A DNA stretch of 15,874 nt, from NCBI GenBank assembly GCA_019418525.1, contig DYBS01000008.1:1-15874 (forward strand), written 5' to 3'. The notes beneath the pieces were generated by a model, which was not told the DNA's origin, searched no databases, and saw only the letters and a program-made list of their open reading frames with translations. Both the position numbers and the translations under genes were made by a program. Origin of the DNA: Clostridiales bacterium. GTDB lineage: Bacteria; Bacillota; Clostridia; Oscillospirales; Oscillospiraceae. Positions 7,823 to 15,505 of the stretch are shown in pieces; positions within the stretch are counted from its first letter, which is position 1, and each line of letters starts with the position of its first letter.

Positions 7823-8308
7823 ATGTTTTTTGGCAAAAAGAAGAACGTGGCTCCCGTGGAGCCCCAGCTGGTTGCCCCGATGACCGGCGAATATATCAAC
7901 ATCGCCCAGGTGCCCGATCCTGTGTTCTCCAAGAAGGTGCTGGGCGACGGCGTGGCCGTCATGCCCACTGAGGGCCTGGTGGTAGCCCCCATCAGCGGCA
8001 AGATCATCAGCATTGCCGACACCAAGCACGCCTTCGGCATCCAGGCGGACGGCCTGGACATTCTCATTCACATCGGCCTGAACACTGTGGAGTTGGCCGG
8101 TGAGGGCTTTGAGCCCCTGGTGAAGGTGGGCGAGACCGTGAGCGTGGGCGATCCCATCTGCCGGGTGGATCTGAACCTGATCCGTGGCCAGGGCTACGCC
8201 CTGTACACCCCCATTGTGATCTCCAATATCGACGCGGTAAAGGAGTTGACCACCCACACCGGCACCGGCACCGCCGGTCAGACCGTGGTACTGGAGTACG
8301 TGAAGTAA
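7823..8308 (+). CDS. Stand-alone PTS EIIA, glucose (Crr) family
   Basis: A 161-aa soluble protein of the EIIA-Glc family (PTS_EIIA_1). It takes a phosphate from HPr and passes it to an EIIB domain of a sugar transporter. Seen: conserved TKHAFGIQADG with H69 and ILIHIGLNTVELAGEGFE with H83. By alignment to the E. coli protein, H69 matches the supporting His75 and H83 the phosphorylated His90. The length is that of a single IIA domain, with no IIB or IIC attached and none in the window, so it must serve transporters encoded elsewhere, perhaps N-acetylglucosamine or glucose permeases lacking their own IIA. The start at 7823 follows AAAGGAGG (7807-7814) with 8-nt spacing; the longer open frame upstream covers the promoter and is not coding. 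It has its own promoter and terminator, so it is probably monocistronic. Confidence 0.93.
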   Translation: MFFGKKKNVAPVEPQLVAPMTGEYINIAQVPDPVFSKKVLGDGVAVMPTEGLVVAPISGKIISIADTKHAFGIQADGLDILIHIGLNTVELAGEGFEPLVKVGETVSVGDPICRVDLNLIRGQGYALYTPIVISNIDAVKELTTHTGTGTAGQTVVLEYVK

Positions 8309-8330
8309 ATTTTCCACAGACAACAAAAAC

Positions 8331-8362
8331 CGGGCGCTGCACATGCAGCGCCCGATTTTTTT
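8331..8362 (+). terminator. Strong bidirectional intrinsic terminator
   Basis: CGGGCGCTGC, loop ACAT, GCAGCGCCCG (perfect 10-bp stem) followed by a T-run at 8356-8362. A run of A at 8325-8329 supplies the U-run in the other direction. It ends the PTS IIA gene and also the convergent flavodiiron gene, whose stop codon is at 8367. Confidence 0.93.
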
Positions 8363-8366
8363 CGGT

Positions 8367-10907
8367 TTAGCCCAGCACTTTCTCAAAGGGGGCCTGTTCC
8401 TCCAGCGCCTGAGTCAGGCGGGCCATTTCGGAGAGATCCCCCAGAAGAATGACGCCGCACAGGCGATTGTTGAGGAAATAATACTTTTTGTATTGCTTCT
8501 TGCCGGCATCCTGGAATTCCACCGACTTGTAGAGCAGGTTGGGGTTCTTGCCATTGTCGCCGGCGGCAAAGAGGGCGGTGTTCATACCGTGGAAGGTGAG
8601 CGCGGCGGACACACCGGCGTAGGTCACCTCATCCCCGGCAGCGCAGGCGCCGGCCACCTTGCCCTCCTCCACAGCCTGAGGCCAGATGGCGTAGTTGACA
8701 CCCTTGAACTGGGCGCAGTCGCCGCAGGCATAGACGCCGGGCAGGTTGGTCTCCATCTTCTCATTGACCACCACGGCCCGGTCCACCTCCAGGCCCATCT
8801 CCTTGGCCAGGGCCACATTGGCTCGCACACCGGCGGAGATAATGACCAGCTCCGCGGGGAACACCGTGCCGTCGGCCAGGCGCACGCCGGTGACGGCGCC
8901 CTCTCCCTCAATGGCGGTAACCTGCACGCCGGTGTGGATGGTGACGCCGTGCTCCTCGCTGACCTGCCGCAGCAGGGCGGCGGCATGCTCGTCCAGCTGG
9001 CGGCCCATGAGGACGGGGGCGGCCTCCAGCACAGTGACCTCCAATCCGCCCTTCTTCAGCTCCCAGGCGGCCTCCAGGCCCAGAACGCCGCCGCCGATGA
9101 CCACGGCGTTCTGGGCGTGATCCATGAGCTCGATCACCTTGTTGCTGTCGCTCAGGCGGCGGATGGCCACCACCTGCTCCTTGTCGCTGCCCGGGATGGG
9201 GGGCACAAAGCACTCGCTGCCCAGGGCGTAGATGAGGCGGGTGAAGTGGAGCTTACTCCCGTCGTCCAGCACGGCCTCCCGGGCGGCCATATCCACCGAC
9301 ACCACCTTGTGCTCCAGCACCTGGTAGATATTCTGCTCGTTATACCACTCTTCCGGCTCAATGGCGATCTGCTCGGCGGTGAGGCCGGCCAGGATGGACT
9401 TGGTGAGCATGGGGCGGTTATAGGCGCTGACCGGCTCGTCGGAGACGATGGTGATGGTGCCGGTCTTGTCCCGCTCGCGGATGGCCTTGGCGGCGTTGAA
9501 GCCCGCCGCGCCGTTGCCCAGGATCAGGTAGAACTCGCCGCTGTCGTTGCGGTAGGTGGTGTCCTCCACCTCCACGGGAACGAAGTTCTCCTTGCCCACG
9601 CCGCACACGGGGCAGATCTCCAGGGAAGAGTCGAAGATCTCGCCGCACACCAGGCACTTGACCAGGGAGCGGGTGCCTTTGGCCTTGGGCTTCACCGGCT
9701 CCTTGTTCTGTACCAGGCAGCCGAACTGATAGCCCCACTCGTAGGCCCCCACCAGCTCGGCCTCACTGGGCTTAAAGCGCACCCGGTAGCCGTCCACCAC
9801 CTTCATGCGCAGCTGCTTGAGACGCTGGGTGATGTTGGGCACACCCTCGCCGCTCCAGCCGTAGCTGCCGAAGGCGCCGGCGTGCTTGCCGCCGTGGGTG
9901 CCGGCGAACATGGAGGTGGTCAGGTCCCAGATGGGCTTGAGGGCCTCGCCCACGATGGTGGGGGTACCCAGCAGGATGCCGTCGGCGAAGAGGACCTCCT
10001 CATTTACCTTGGCCGGGTCAGCGGTGACCAGATCGTAGGAGCGCACGTCCACCTCACCGCTGTCGGCCACGCCCTGGGCGATCTTCTCGGCCAGCATGCC
10101 GGTGTAGCCGTAGGCGCTCACGTAGGGGATGATGACCGTCTTGCGGGGATTGGGGTTCACGACGGTGGACCACTTCTCATAGGTGTCCAGCATCCAGGGG
10201 ATGTCCTGGTCCAGCACGGGGCCGTGGCCGGGGCAGATCATGGTCAGATCCAGGGCCCGCACCTTGGGCAGGGCCTTGAGCATGAAGGGCTTGAAGGGCC
10301 CGATGATGCAGTCGAAGTAGTAGCGCAGGGCCTTCTCATAGTCGGCCCGGTTCTCCACCTTACTCAGCAGCACCCCCTCGTGGGCGTAGTGGGAGCCGAA
10401 GGAGTCACAGGTCACCAGGATCTGCTCCTCCTCAATAAAGGTGTACATGGTGTCCGGCCAGTGCAGATTGGGTACCACCAGGAAGCGCAGGGTCTTGTCC
10501 CCGATGGTCATGCGCTGGCCGTCCTTGATGGGCATACTGACAAAGTCTCGGTTGACGATCTCCTTCAAAAAGCCGGCGGCGCAGCCGGTGGAGAGGATCT
10601 TCATCCGGGGAGAGAGGTCCAGCAGCTTCTCGATGCTGCCGGCGTGGTCGGGCTCGGTGTGGCTGACCACCAGGTAGTCGATGGCGGTGACGTCCACCAG
10701 CTCTTTGAGCTTGTCCAGATAGTCGTCAAAAAATTTGGCCTTGGCTGTCTCAAAGAGGACGGTCTTGTCCCCCGCCCGGAGAACGTAGGAGTTGTAGGTG
10801 GTGCCGAACTCAGTCTCCATGATGATGTCAAAGACACGCAGGTCGTAATCCTGGATTCCGGTCCAGTAGAAGCCCTCGCGCAGTTTCAAGGTTTTCACGG
10901 TGGGCAT
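8367..10907 (-). CDS. Flavodiiron protein fused to rubredoxin and NAD(P)H:rubredoxin oxidoreductase
   Basis: An 846-aa cytosolic protein carrying a whole electron chain for reducing O2 to water and/or NO to N2O. Domains: metallo-beta-lactamase-like diiron core, about 1-250, with H83-x-E85-x-D87, H149, D168 and H228 in the places and near-spacings of the family's iron ligands; FMN flavodoxin domain, about 255-400 (VSAYGYTGMLAEKIAQG); a rubredoxin-like Fe(SCys)4 site, C418, C421, C432, C435; and an FAD/NAD(P)-linked reductase, about 458-846, with two Rossmann motifs (GNGAAGFNAAKAI at 464 and IGGGVLGLEAA at 604) and the FAD-binding GVYACGD (724). E. coli splits these jobs between NorV and NorW. 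The rubredoxin part is short, with only 10 residues between the CxxC pairs. The start is debatable: AGGAGG (10910-10915) is only 2 nt from the ATG, while GTG at 10898 gives the family-like N-terminus MKTLKL with 11-nt spacing. It is divergent from aspA. Confidence 0.93.
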   Translation of the reverse strand: MPTVKTLKLREGFYWTGIQDYDLRVFDIIMETEFGTTYNSYVLRAGDKTVLFETAKAKFFDDYLDKLKELVDVTAIDYLVVSHTEPDHAGSIEKLLDLSPRMKILSTGCAAGFLKEIVNRDFVSMPIKDGQRMTIGDKTLRFLVVPNLHWPDTMYTFIEEEQILVTCDSFGSHYAHEGVLLSKVENRADYEKALRYYFDCIIGPFKPFMLKALPKVRALDLTMICPGHGPVLDQDIPWMLDTYEKWSTVVNPNPRKTVIIPYVSAYGYTGMLAEKIAQGVADSGEVDVRSYDLVTADPAKVNEEVLFADGILLGTPTIVGEALKPIWDLTTSMFAGTHGGKHAGAFGSYGWSGEGVPNITQRLKQLRMKVVDGYRVRFKPSEAELVGAYEWGYQFGCLVQNKEPVKPKAKGTRSLVKCLVCGEIFDSSLEICPVCGVGKENFVPVEVEDTTYRNDSGEFYLILGNGAAGFNAAKAIRERDKTGTITIVSDEPVSAYNRPMLTKSILAGLTAEQIAIEPEEWYNEQNIYQVLEHKVVSVDMAAREAVLDDGSKLHFTRLIYALGSECFVPPIPGSDKEQVVAIRRLSDSNKVIELMDHAQNAVVIGGGVLGLEAAWELKKGGLEVTVLEAAPVLMGRQLDEHAAALLRQVSEEHGVTIHTGVQVTAIEGEGAVTGVRLADGTVFPAELVIISAGVRANVALAKEMGLEVDRAVVVNEKMETNLPGVYACGDCAQFKGVNYAIWPQAVEEGKVAGACAAGDEVTYAGVSAALTFHGMNTALFAAGDNGKNPNLLYKSVEFQDAGKKQYKKYYFLNNRLCGVILLGDLSEMARLTQALEEQAPFEKVLG

Positions 10908-10977
10908 TGCCTCCTTTTATTACGGATTTTCAGATTCGGCTGCGGCCCCGGACTGTCCCGCGGTCACAGGCCGCTTT

Positions 10978-11007
10978 ATTATACCACGCCACCCCTCATT
11001 CTGTCAC
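10978..11007 (-). promoter_or_regulatory. Promoter of the flavodiiron fusion gene
   Basis: On the minus strand, GTGACA (11002-11007) is followed by an 18-nt spacer and a perfect TATAAT (10978-10983). The TGG just before the -10 makes an extended -10 box. The -35 box overlaps the left arm of the inverted repeat at 11004-11039. Confidence 0.7.
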
Positions 11008-11039
11008 CGCCGGATCTGTACGTCAAAAAACGGCGGTGA
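11004..11039. repeat. Inverted repeat between the divergent promoters
   Basis: TCACCGCCG (11004-11012) and CGGCGGTGA (11031-11039) are perfect 9-bp inverted arms around an 18-nt, AT-rich middle; five T residues follow at 11040-11044. It lies outside both predicted transcripts and its left arm touches the -35 box of the flavodiiron promoter. An operator for a dimeric regulator, or a terminator-like block of antisense transcription, are both possible. Confidence 0.6.
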
Positions 11040-11068
11040 TTTTTGTGCAGTTATTCCTGCATTTGCAG

Positions 11069-11097
11069 TTGAAACTTTCATTTTCAAGTGCTATGAT
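11069..11097 (+). promoter_or_regulatory. Promoter of aspA
   Basis: TTGAAA (11069-11074), a 17-nt spacer and TATGAT (11092-11097). The RNA would start near 11104, with a leader of about 78 nt to the chosen ATG. Confidence 0.7.
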
Positions 11098-11181
11098 AGG
11101 CACCGTGACAGAGAACTTGCATTTTAACGCCGGCGCGGCGGTCCCGCTCCGAGCTTTATGGAGTTTATGGAGGTAAGCATC

Positions 11182-12624
11182 ATGAGCGATCCCACGGTCC
11201 TGAACCAGAAGAGCGGCGAGTTCCGCTCGGAGCACGATTCCATCGGCGAGCGCGCCGTCCCCAAGGACGCCTATTACGGCGTCCAGTCCCTGCGCGCGGC
11301 GGAAAACTTTCACATCACCGGCCTGACCATGCACCCGGAGATCATCAACTCCATTGCTGAGATCAAGAAGGCCTCCGCCATCACCAACCACGAAATCGGC
11401 CTGCTGGACAAGAAAGTGGCCGACGCCATCGTGAAGGCCTGTGACGAGATCGTGGAGGGCAAGCTTCACGATGAGTTCATCGTGGACCCCATCCAGGGCG
11501 GCGCGGGCACCAGCCTGAACATGAACGCCAACGAGGTCATCGCCAACCGCGCCATTGAGCTGTTGGGCGGCCAGAAGGGCGACTACACCCTGGTCAACCC
11601 CAACGACCACGTCAACTGCGGCCAATCCACCAACGACGTGTTCCCCTCCGCCGGCAAGATGGCGGTGCTGAAGCTCCTCATCAAGGCCCAGATCCAGCTG
11701 GAGCGCCTGTACAAGGAGCTGGTCAAGAAGGCCGAGGAGTTTGACGACGTGCTGAAGATGGGCCGCACCCAGCTGCAGGACGCGGTGCCCATCCGTCTGG
11801 GCCAGGAGTTCCGGGCGTACAGCGAGGCCATCCGCCGGGATGTGGCCCGCATCGAGCACGCCCAGGACGAGATGCGCTGCCTGAACATGGGCGGCACCGC
11901 CGTGGGCACCGGTATCAACGCCGACGAGATGTACCTCCACCGCATCGTGCCCAACCTGTCCAAGGTGTCCGGCCTGCGGCTGATCCAGGCCTTCGATCTC
12001 ATCGACGCCACCCAGAACCTGGACGGCTTTGTGGCCGTGTCCGGCGCGGTCAAGACCTGCGCGGTGAACCTGTCCAAGATGTGTAACGACCTGCGCCTCA
12101 TGTCCTCCGGCCCCCGCTGCGGCTTCGGCGAGATCAACCTGCCCGCCCGCCAGAACGGCTCCTCCATCATGCCCGGCAAGGTCAACCCGGTCATCCCCGA
12201 GGTGGTCAACCAGGTGGCCTTCAACATTATGGGCAACGACCTGACCGTCACCATGGCCGCCGAGGCCGGCCAGCTGGAGCTCAACGCCTTTGAGCCCATC
12301 ATCTTCTGGAACCTGACCCACGCCGTGGAGTTCCTCACCTACGCCGTGAACACCCTCACCGACCACTGCATCGTGGGCATCACCGCCAACCGGGAGCGCT
12401 GCAAGAACATGGTGGAAAACAGCGTGGGCATCATCACCGCCCTGTGCCCCCATGTGGGCTATGAGACGGCGGCCAAGATCGCCAAGAAGGCCATTGCCAC
12501 CGGCGAGAGCGTGCGCAGTCTGATCTTGAAGGAGAACCTGCTGGACGAGGAGAGCCTGAACAAGATCCTGGACCCCTATTCCATGACCGAGCCCGGCATC
12601 TCCGCCAAGGAGCTGCTGAAGTAA
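11182..12624 (+). CDS. aspA: Aspartate ammonia-lyase (aspartase)
   Basis: A 480-aa enzyme of the fumarase/aspartase superfamily. It converts L-aspartate reversibly to fumarate and ammonia in the cytosol, probably as a homotetramer. The superfamily signature GSSIMPGKVNP is at about 330-340, and its mobile loop carries the catalytic serine. Aspartase-type features are YGVQSLRAAENF near the N-terminus, the segment QGGAGTSLNMNANEV, NCGQSTNDVFPSA, and the stretch after the signature (VIPEVVNQVAFNIMGNDLTV), which is close to known aspartases rather than class II fumarases. The length is normal. The start at 11182 has GGAGG (11169-11173) 8 nt upstream; the in-frame ATG at 11158 lies before that site. 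The gene has its own promoter and terminator. In an anaerobe the fumarate can serve as electron acceptor, and the enzyme also supplies or removes nitrogen. Confidence in aspartase over fumarase is high but based on motifs only. Confidence 0.92.
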   Translation: MSDPTVLNQKSGEFRSEHDSIGERAVPKDAYYGVQSLRAAENFHITGLTMHPEIINSIAEIKKASAITNHEIGLLDKKVADAIVKACDEIVEGKLHDEFIVDPIQGGAGTSLNMNANEVIANRAIELLGGQKGDYTLVNPNDHVNCGQSTNDVFPSAGKMAVLKLLIKAQIQLERLYKELVKKAEEFDDVLKMGRTQLQDAVPIRLGQEFRAYSEAIRRDVARIEHAQDEMRCLNMGGTAVGTGINADEMYLHRIVPNLSKVSGLRLIQAFDLIDATQNLDGFVAVSGAVKTCAVNLSKMCNDLRLMSSGPRCGFGEINLPARQNGSSIMPGKVNPVIPEVVNQVAFNIMGNDLTVTMAAEAGQLELNAFEPIIFWNLTHAVEFLTYAVNTLTDHCIVGITANRERCKNMVENSVGIITALCPHVGYETAAKIAKKAIATGESVRSLILKENLLDEESLNKILDPYSMTEPGISAKELLK

Positions 12625-12629
12625 GAAAC

Positions 12630-12675
12630 AAAAAGACCGTGGATCGCGCCTACGCGCGGCCCACGGTCTTTTTTT
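12630..12675 (+). terminator. Bidirectional intrinsic terminator between aspA and lepB
   Basis: AAAAAGACCGTGG (12630-12642) pairs with CCACGGTCTTTTT (12661-12673), a 13-bp stem whose loop holds a smaller CGCG hairpin. T-runs occur on both strands. It ends aspA and the convergent signal peptidase gene, whose stop is at 12679. Confidence 0.92.
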
Positions 12676-12678
12676 GCC

Positions 12679-13251
12679 TCAGCCCAGCCAGGTGAAACGG
12701 CCCAGGGGCAGCAGCACCGCCACCGCCCGGCCCAGGATATACTGCTCGTCCACCACACCGAGGCGGGTGTCCCGGCTGTCGTCGGAGTTGTTGCGGTTGT
12801 CCCCCATGACGAACACGCTACCCTCCGGCACCGTCACCGAGGTGATGGTCTCATAGGAGCTGGCCGGGGGCTCCACCATGGCCGCCTTGATGTAGGGTTC
12901 ATCCAGGGGCACCCCGTCCACCGAGACGGTGCCCGCGTCGTAGTCGATCTCCAGATGCTGGCCGCCCACGGCGATGACCCGCTTGACGATGGCCCCGTCC
13001 ACATGACCGAAGGGCTTGGTCAGCACCACGATATCCCCCTGCTTCGGAGTATAGGCGATGCTCTGGAGAAGGAGCATATCTCCGTCGTGGAGGGTAGGTT
13101 CCATAGAGGAGCCCTCCACCCCCACGACCCGGCCCACAAAGGTAAAGAGCAGGATGAGGGTCACCAGGGCCATGGTCATGGTCTGGAGCCAGAGATACAG
13201 GTCATGCTTCAGGGCGTCGCCGCCGGAGAGGTTCTCCTCACGCTCCGGCAT
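12679..13251 (-). CDS. lepB: Type I signal peptidase
   Basis: A 190-aa membrane enzyme (S26 family) that cuts signal peptides from exported proteins on the outer face of the membrane. A single membrane segment lies at about 24-43, followed by the catalytic box VEGSSMEPTL with nucleophile S49 and the box IVKRVIAVGG with general base K90. GDNRNNSDDSR (150-160) is the family's box E. One membrane span and this length are usual for Gram-positive SipS-type enzymes. The ATG at 13251 has AGGAGG (13261-13266) 9 nt upstream and overlaps the end of the YhaN-like gene by 14 nt, so it is the last gene of that operon. Its products could process exported proteins such as those encoded at the left of the window, but the enzyme is general and no special link is shown. 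Confidence 0.95.
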   Translation of the reverse strand: MPEREENLSGGDALKHDLYLWLQTMTMALVTLILLFTFVGRVVGVEGSSMEPTLHDGDMLLLQSIAYTPKQGDIVVLTKPFGHVDGAIVKRVIAVGGQHLEIDYDAGTVSVDGVPLDEPYIKAAMVEPPASSYETITSVTVPEGSVFVMGDNRNNSDDSRDTRLGVVDEQYILGRAVAVLLPLGRFTWLG

Positions 13252-15505
13252 GAGCAGGGACCTCCTTTCCGCCCAGGGACACCCGGTGCACGCCGGGAAC
13301 GCCCTCCAGGCAGCCCCCCTCTCGGCTGTGGCAGGTGAAGAGGAGGATCTGCCGCTCGTTGGCCAGCTCCTTCAGCACCTCCAGCGCCAGGGCCATACGC
13401 TTGTCATCAAAATTGACCAGGGCATCGTCCAGCACCAGCGGAGCGGTTTCATCGGTGGGGAGCGCCAGCTCACACACCGCCAGGCGCACCGCGAGGTAGA
13501 GCTGATCCATGGTCCCCCGGGACAGGGTGAGGGCCCGGTGGGGCAGGACCTCCTCCTCCCGCCCGGCCATGGCGTCGAACTCTCGGGTAAGGGCCACCGT
13601 CTGATAGGCCCCGCCGGTGAGCCGCTCCAGCAGTTCTCCGGCCTTCCGGTTGAGGGCAGGGGCAAATCGGCCCTGGAGGGACTGGTTGGCGGTGGCGAGA
13701 CTCTCCAGCGCCTGGGTGATGGCCCGGTACTCCGCCCGGCGGTTCTCCAGCTCCTCCCGGGCGCTCTCCCGCCGGGCCTGGGCCAGGGCGGGGTCGCCCA
13801 GGGTGTTCAGTTCTCCCCGGGCAGTGGCCAGTACCCCGGACAGGCGCTGGATCTCCCCCTCCACGGCGCTAAGCCGGGCACCGGTATAGGTGGCGTCATA
13901 CCGGGGCTCCAGATCCTCCGGCACCGGGGTCGCCCCTCCCTCGGGGGCGGGGAGGCGCTGGGCCAGCTTCTCCAGATCCTCCCGGCGGCGGGTAGCCGCC
14001 TCCAGCTTCTCCTGGAGGAAGAGAGCCTTGGAGATGGCGGCCGAGAGGGTGAAGGCGTCCTTGACACCGGGGGCGAAGGACTGCACCAGGGACAGAATGC
14101 GGCTGCGCAGGACATCCCGCTCCCGCATCCGGTCCAGCTGCTCCTGCTCGGCGGCCTCGCAGTCCCGGGAGGCCTGACGGCTGCGCTCCCAGCCCTCCCG
14201 GTAGCTCCGGGCCCGCTCCAGGATATCGGAGGGCTCCTCGGCGTCATACTGCTCCAGCAGCTCCTCCCGGCGGTCCAGGATGTCGGCGGCGGTAAGCCGG
14301 GCTTTCACGCCCAGCACCAGCAGGGCGATGCCCCCGGCCAGCAGCACCGCCGCCCCCGCGAACACCAGCGGGGTCATCAGGGCTCCCACCGCCGCGGCGG
14401 CTCCGCCCAGCAGCAGCAGCGCGATGCCCACTGTCAGCTTGACCCCGGCGGCGGGGGGCTCCTCCTCCGCTTCCCGGGCGTCCTCCGTAGCCTGCTCCCA
14501 AGCCTGCTCCGGCGTCATGCCCTCAAAAAGCTCGTCCCGCCCGGCCTTCCGGGCGTCGTCCACCACCTGGATCGCCTGCTCATAGCGGGCTTTGGCCTGC
14601 TTCACACTCTGCTCCACGGTGCGCAGGGCAGAGAGCTCCTCCTGGGTGCGGCGGAGCACCTCCCGGTCGGGGGTGGGGCCGTCCTTGGTCAGCTCATGGC
14701 GGAGCTTCTCCTCCTCCGCCCGGGCCTCGGCCAACTCGCTCTGGGCCTGATCCCAGGCGGAGCGGCGCTCCGCCTCCGCCCGGGCCTTGTGTACTGCCTT
14801 CTCCCGCACCAGCAGGGCCTGCTCCTCCCGCAGCTCCTCCAGGGTCTGGCTGGCCTCCTGGGCCGCCCGGTGGGCCCGGCTCTGCCGCTCCAGCTGGAGC
14901 TCCAGCCCGGACAGCTCCTCCTCCAGACGGGGGATGAGGCCGGTCTTGTTGTGCTTGCGGCGGTTGAGCCAGTCCTTGAGCTGGCGCTCCACCTGGGAGT
15001 AAGATACGTCCTCCTCCCCGGAGGAAATGAGGGCGGCGATGCGCTTTTCCAGGTCCGGGGCGCTGTCCACCGCTGTGGCGCCCTGTCCCACGAAGGCGGA
15101 GCGCTCGAACACCTCCCGCGACACGCCCAGGAGCATCTCCCCTACGTTGTCGGCAGTGAAGCCGGGCATGTTCTCGCCGCTGGCGGTGTCCACCACCTCA
15201 CAGCGGCCGAAGGGAGTGTTCTTCAGCTGACCCCGGCGGATGGTCAGGGAGCGTCCTCTCCACTCCACCTCTATCTCGCCCTCCATCACCGCGCCGCTCC
15301 AGGGCTGGTAGCGGTTCTTCTCAGCAATGAAGCCCTGCCTGTCCCGCTCCTTGGTGGGAATGCCGTAAAGCATGGCCCGCAGAAAGGCCGACCAGGTGGA
15401 TTTGCCCCCCTCATTGGGGGCCTCGATGAGATTGAGCCCCTCCCCCAGCTCCAGCGTCTCGTTCTGGAGCCGGCCGAAGGTGGCTTTCATACGTTTTACA
15501 ATCAT
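13238..15505 (-). CDS. YhaN/SbcC-like ATPase with coiled coils and two membrane segments
   Basis: A 755-aa SMC/Rad50-like ATPase, the presumed partner of the nuclease subunit encoded just upstream, acting in DNA-end or repair processing. The N-terminal half-site has Walker A APNEGGKST (29-37), with Ala where the P-loop usually starts with Gly. Long charged helices (about 170-345 and 410-620) should form a coiled coil. Between them lie two hydrophobic segments (about 357-377 and 379-400), a layout known for B. subtilis YhaN and not for SbcC or Rad50. The C-terminal half-site has the ABC-type signature LSRGTMDQLYLAVRLA (661-676), Walker B LVLDD (690-694) and H726 of the switch. The start at 15505 is supported by GGAGG (15513-15517) 7 nt upstream and by the ATGA overlap with the upstream stop. 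An ATG-less extension to 15781 in this frame merely covers the neighbour. The biochemical role is inferred from the family. Confidence 0.88.
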   Translation of the reverse strand: MIVKRMKATFGRLQNETLELGEGLNLIEAPNEGGKSTWSAFLRAMLYGIPTKERDRQGFIAEKNRYQPWSGAVMEGEIEVEWRGRSLTIRRGQLKNTPFGRCEVVDTASGENMPGFTADNVGEMLLGVSREVFERSAFVGQGATAVDSAPDLEKRIAALISSGEEDVSYSQVERQLKDWLNRRKHNKTGLIPRLEEELSGLELQLERQSRAHRAAQEASQTLEELREEQALLVREKAVHKARAEAERRSAWDQAQSELAEARAEEEKLRHELTKDGPTPDREVLRRTQEELSALRTVEQSVKQAKARYEQAIQVVDDARKAGRDELFEGMTPEQAWEQATEDAREAEEEPPAAGVKLTVGIALLLLGGAAAAVGALMTPLVFAGAAVLLAGGIALLVLGVKARLTAADILDRREELLEQYDAEEPSDILERARSYREGWERSRQASRDCEAAEQEQLDRMRERDVLRSRILSLVQSFAPGVKDAFTLSAAISKALFLQEKLEAATRRREDLEKLAQRLPAPEGGATPVPEDLEPRYDATYTGARLSAVEGEIQRLSGVLATARGELNTLGDPALAQARRESAREELENRRAEYRAITQALESLATANQSLQGRFAPALNRKAGELLERLTGGAYQTVALTREFDAMAGREEEVLPHRALTLSRGTMDQLYLAVRLAVCELALPTDETAPLVLDDALVNFDDKRMALALEVLKELANERQILLFTCHSREGGCLEGVPGVHRVSLGGKEVPAHAGA

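Noticed and set aside
8343..11039. An 898-codon plus-strand frame opposite the flavodiiron gene
   Set aside because: It starts inside the terminator and has no recognisable motif; the minus strand has four clear enzyme domains.
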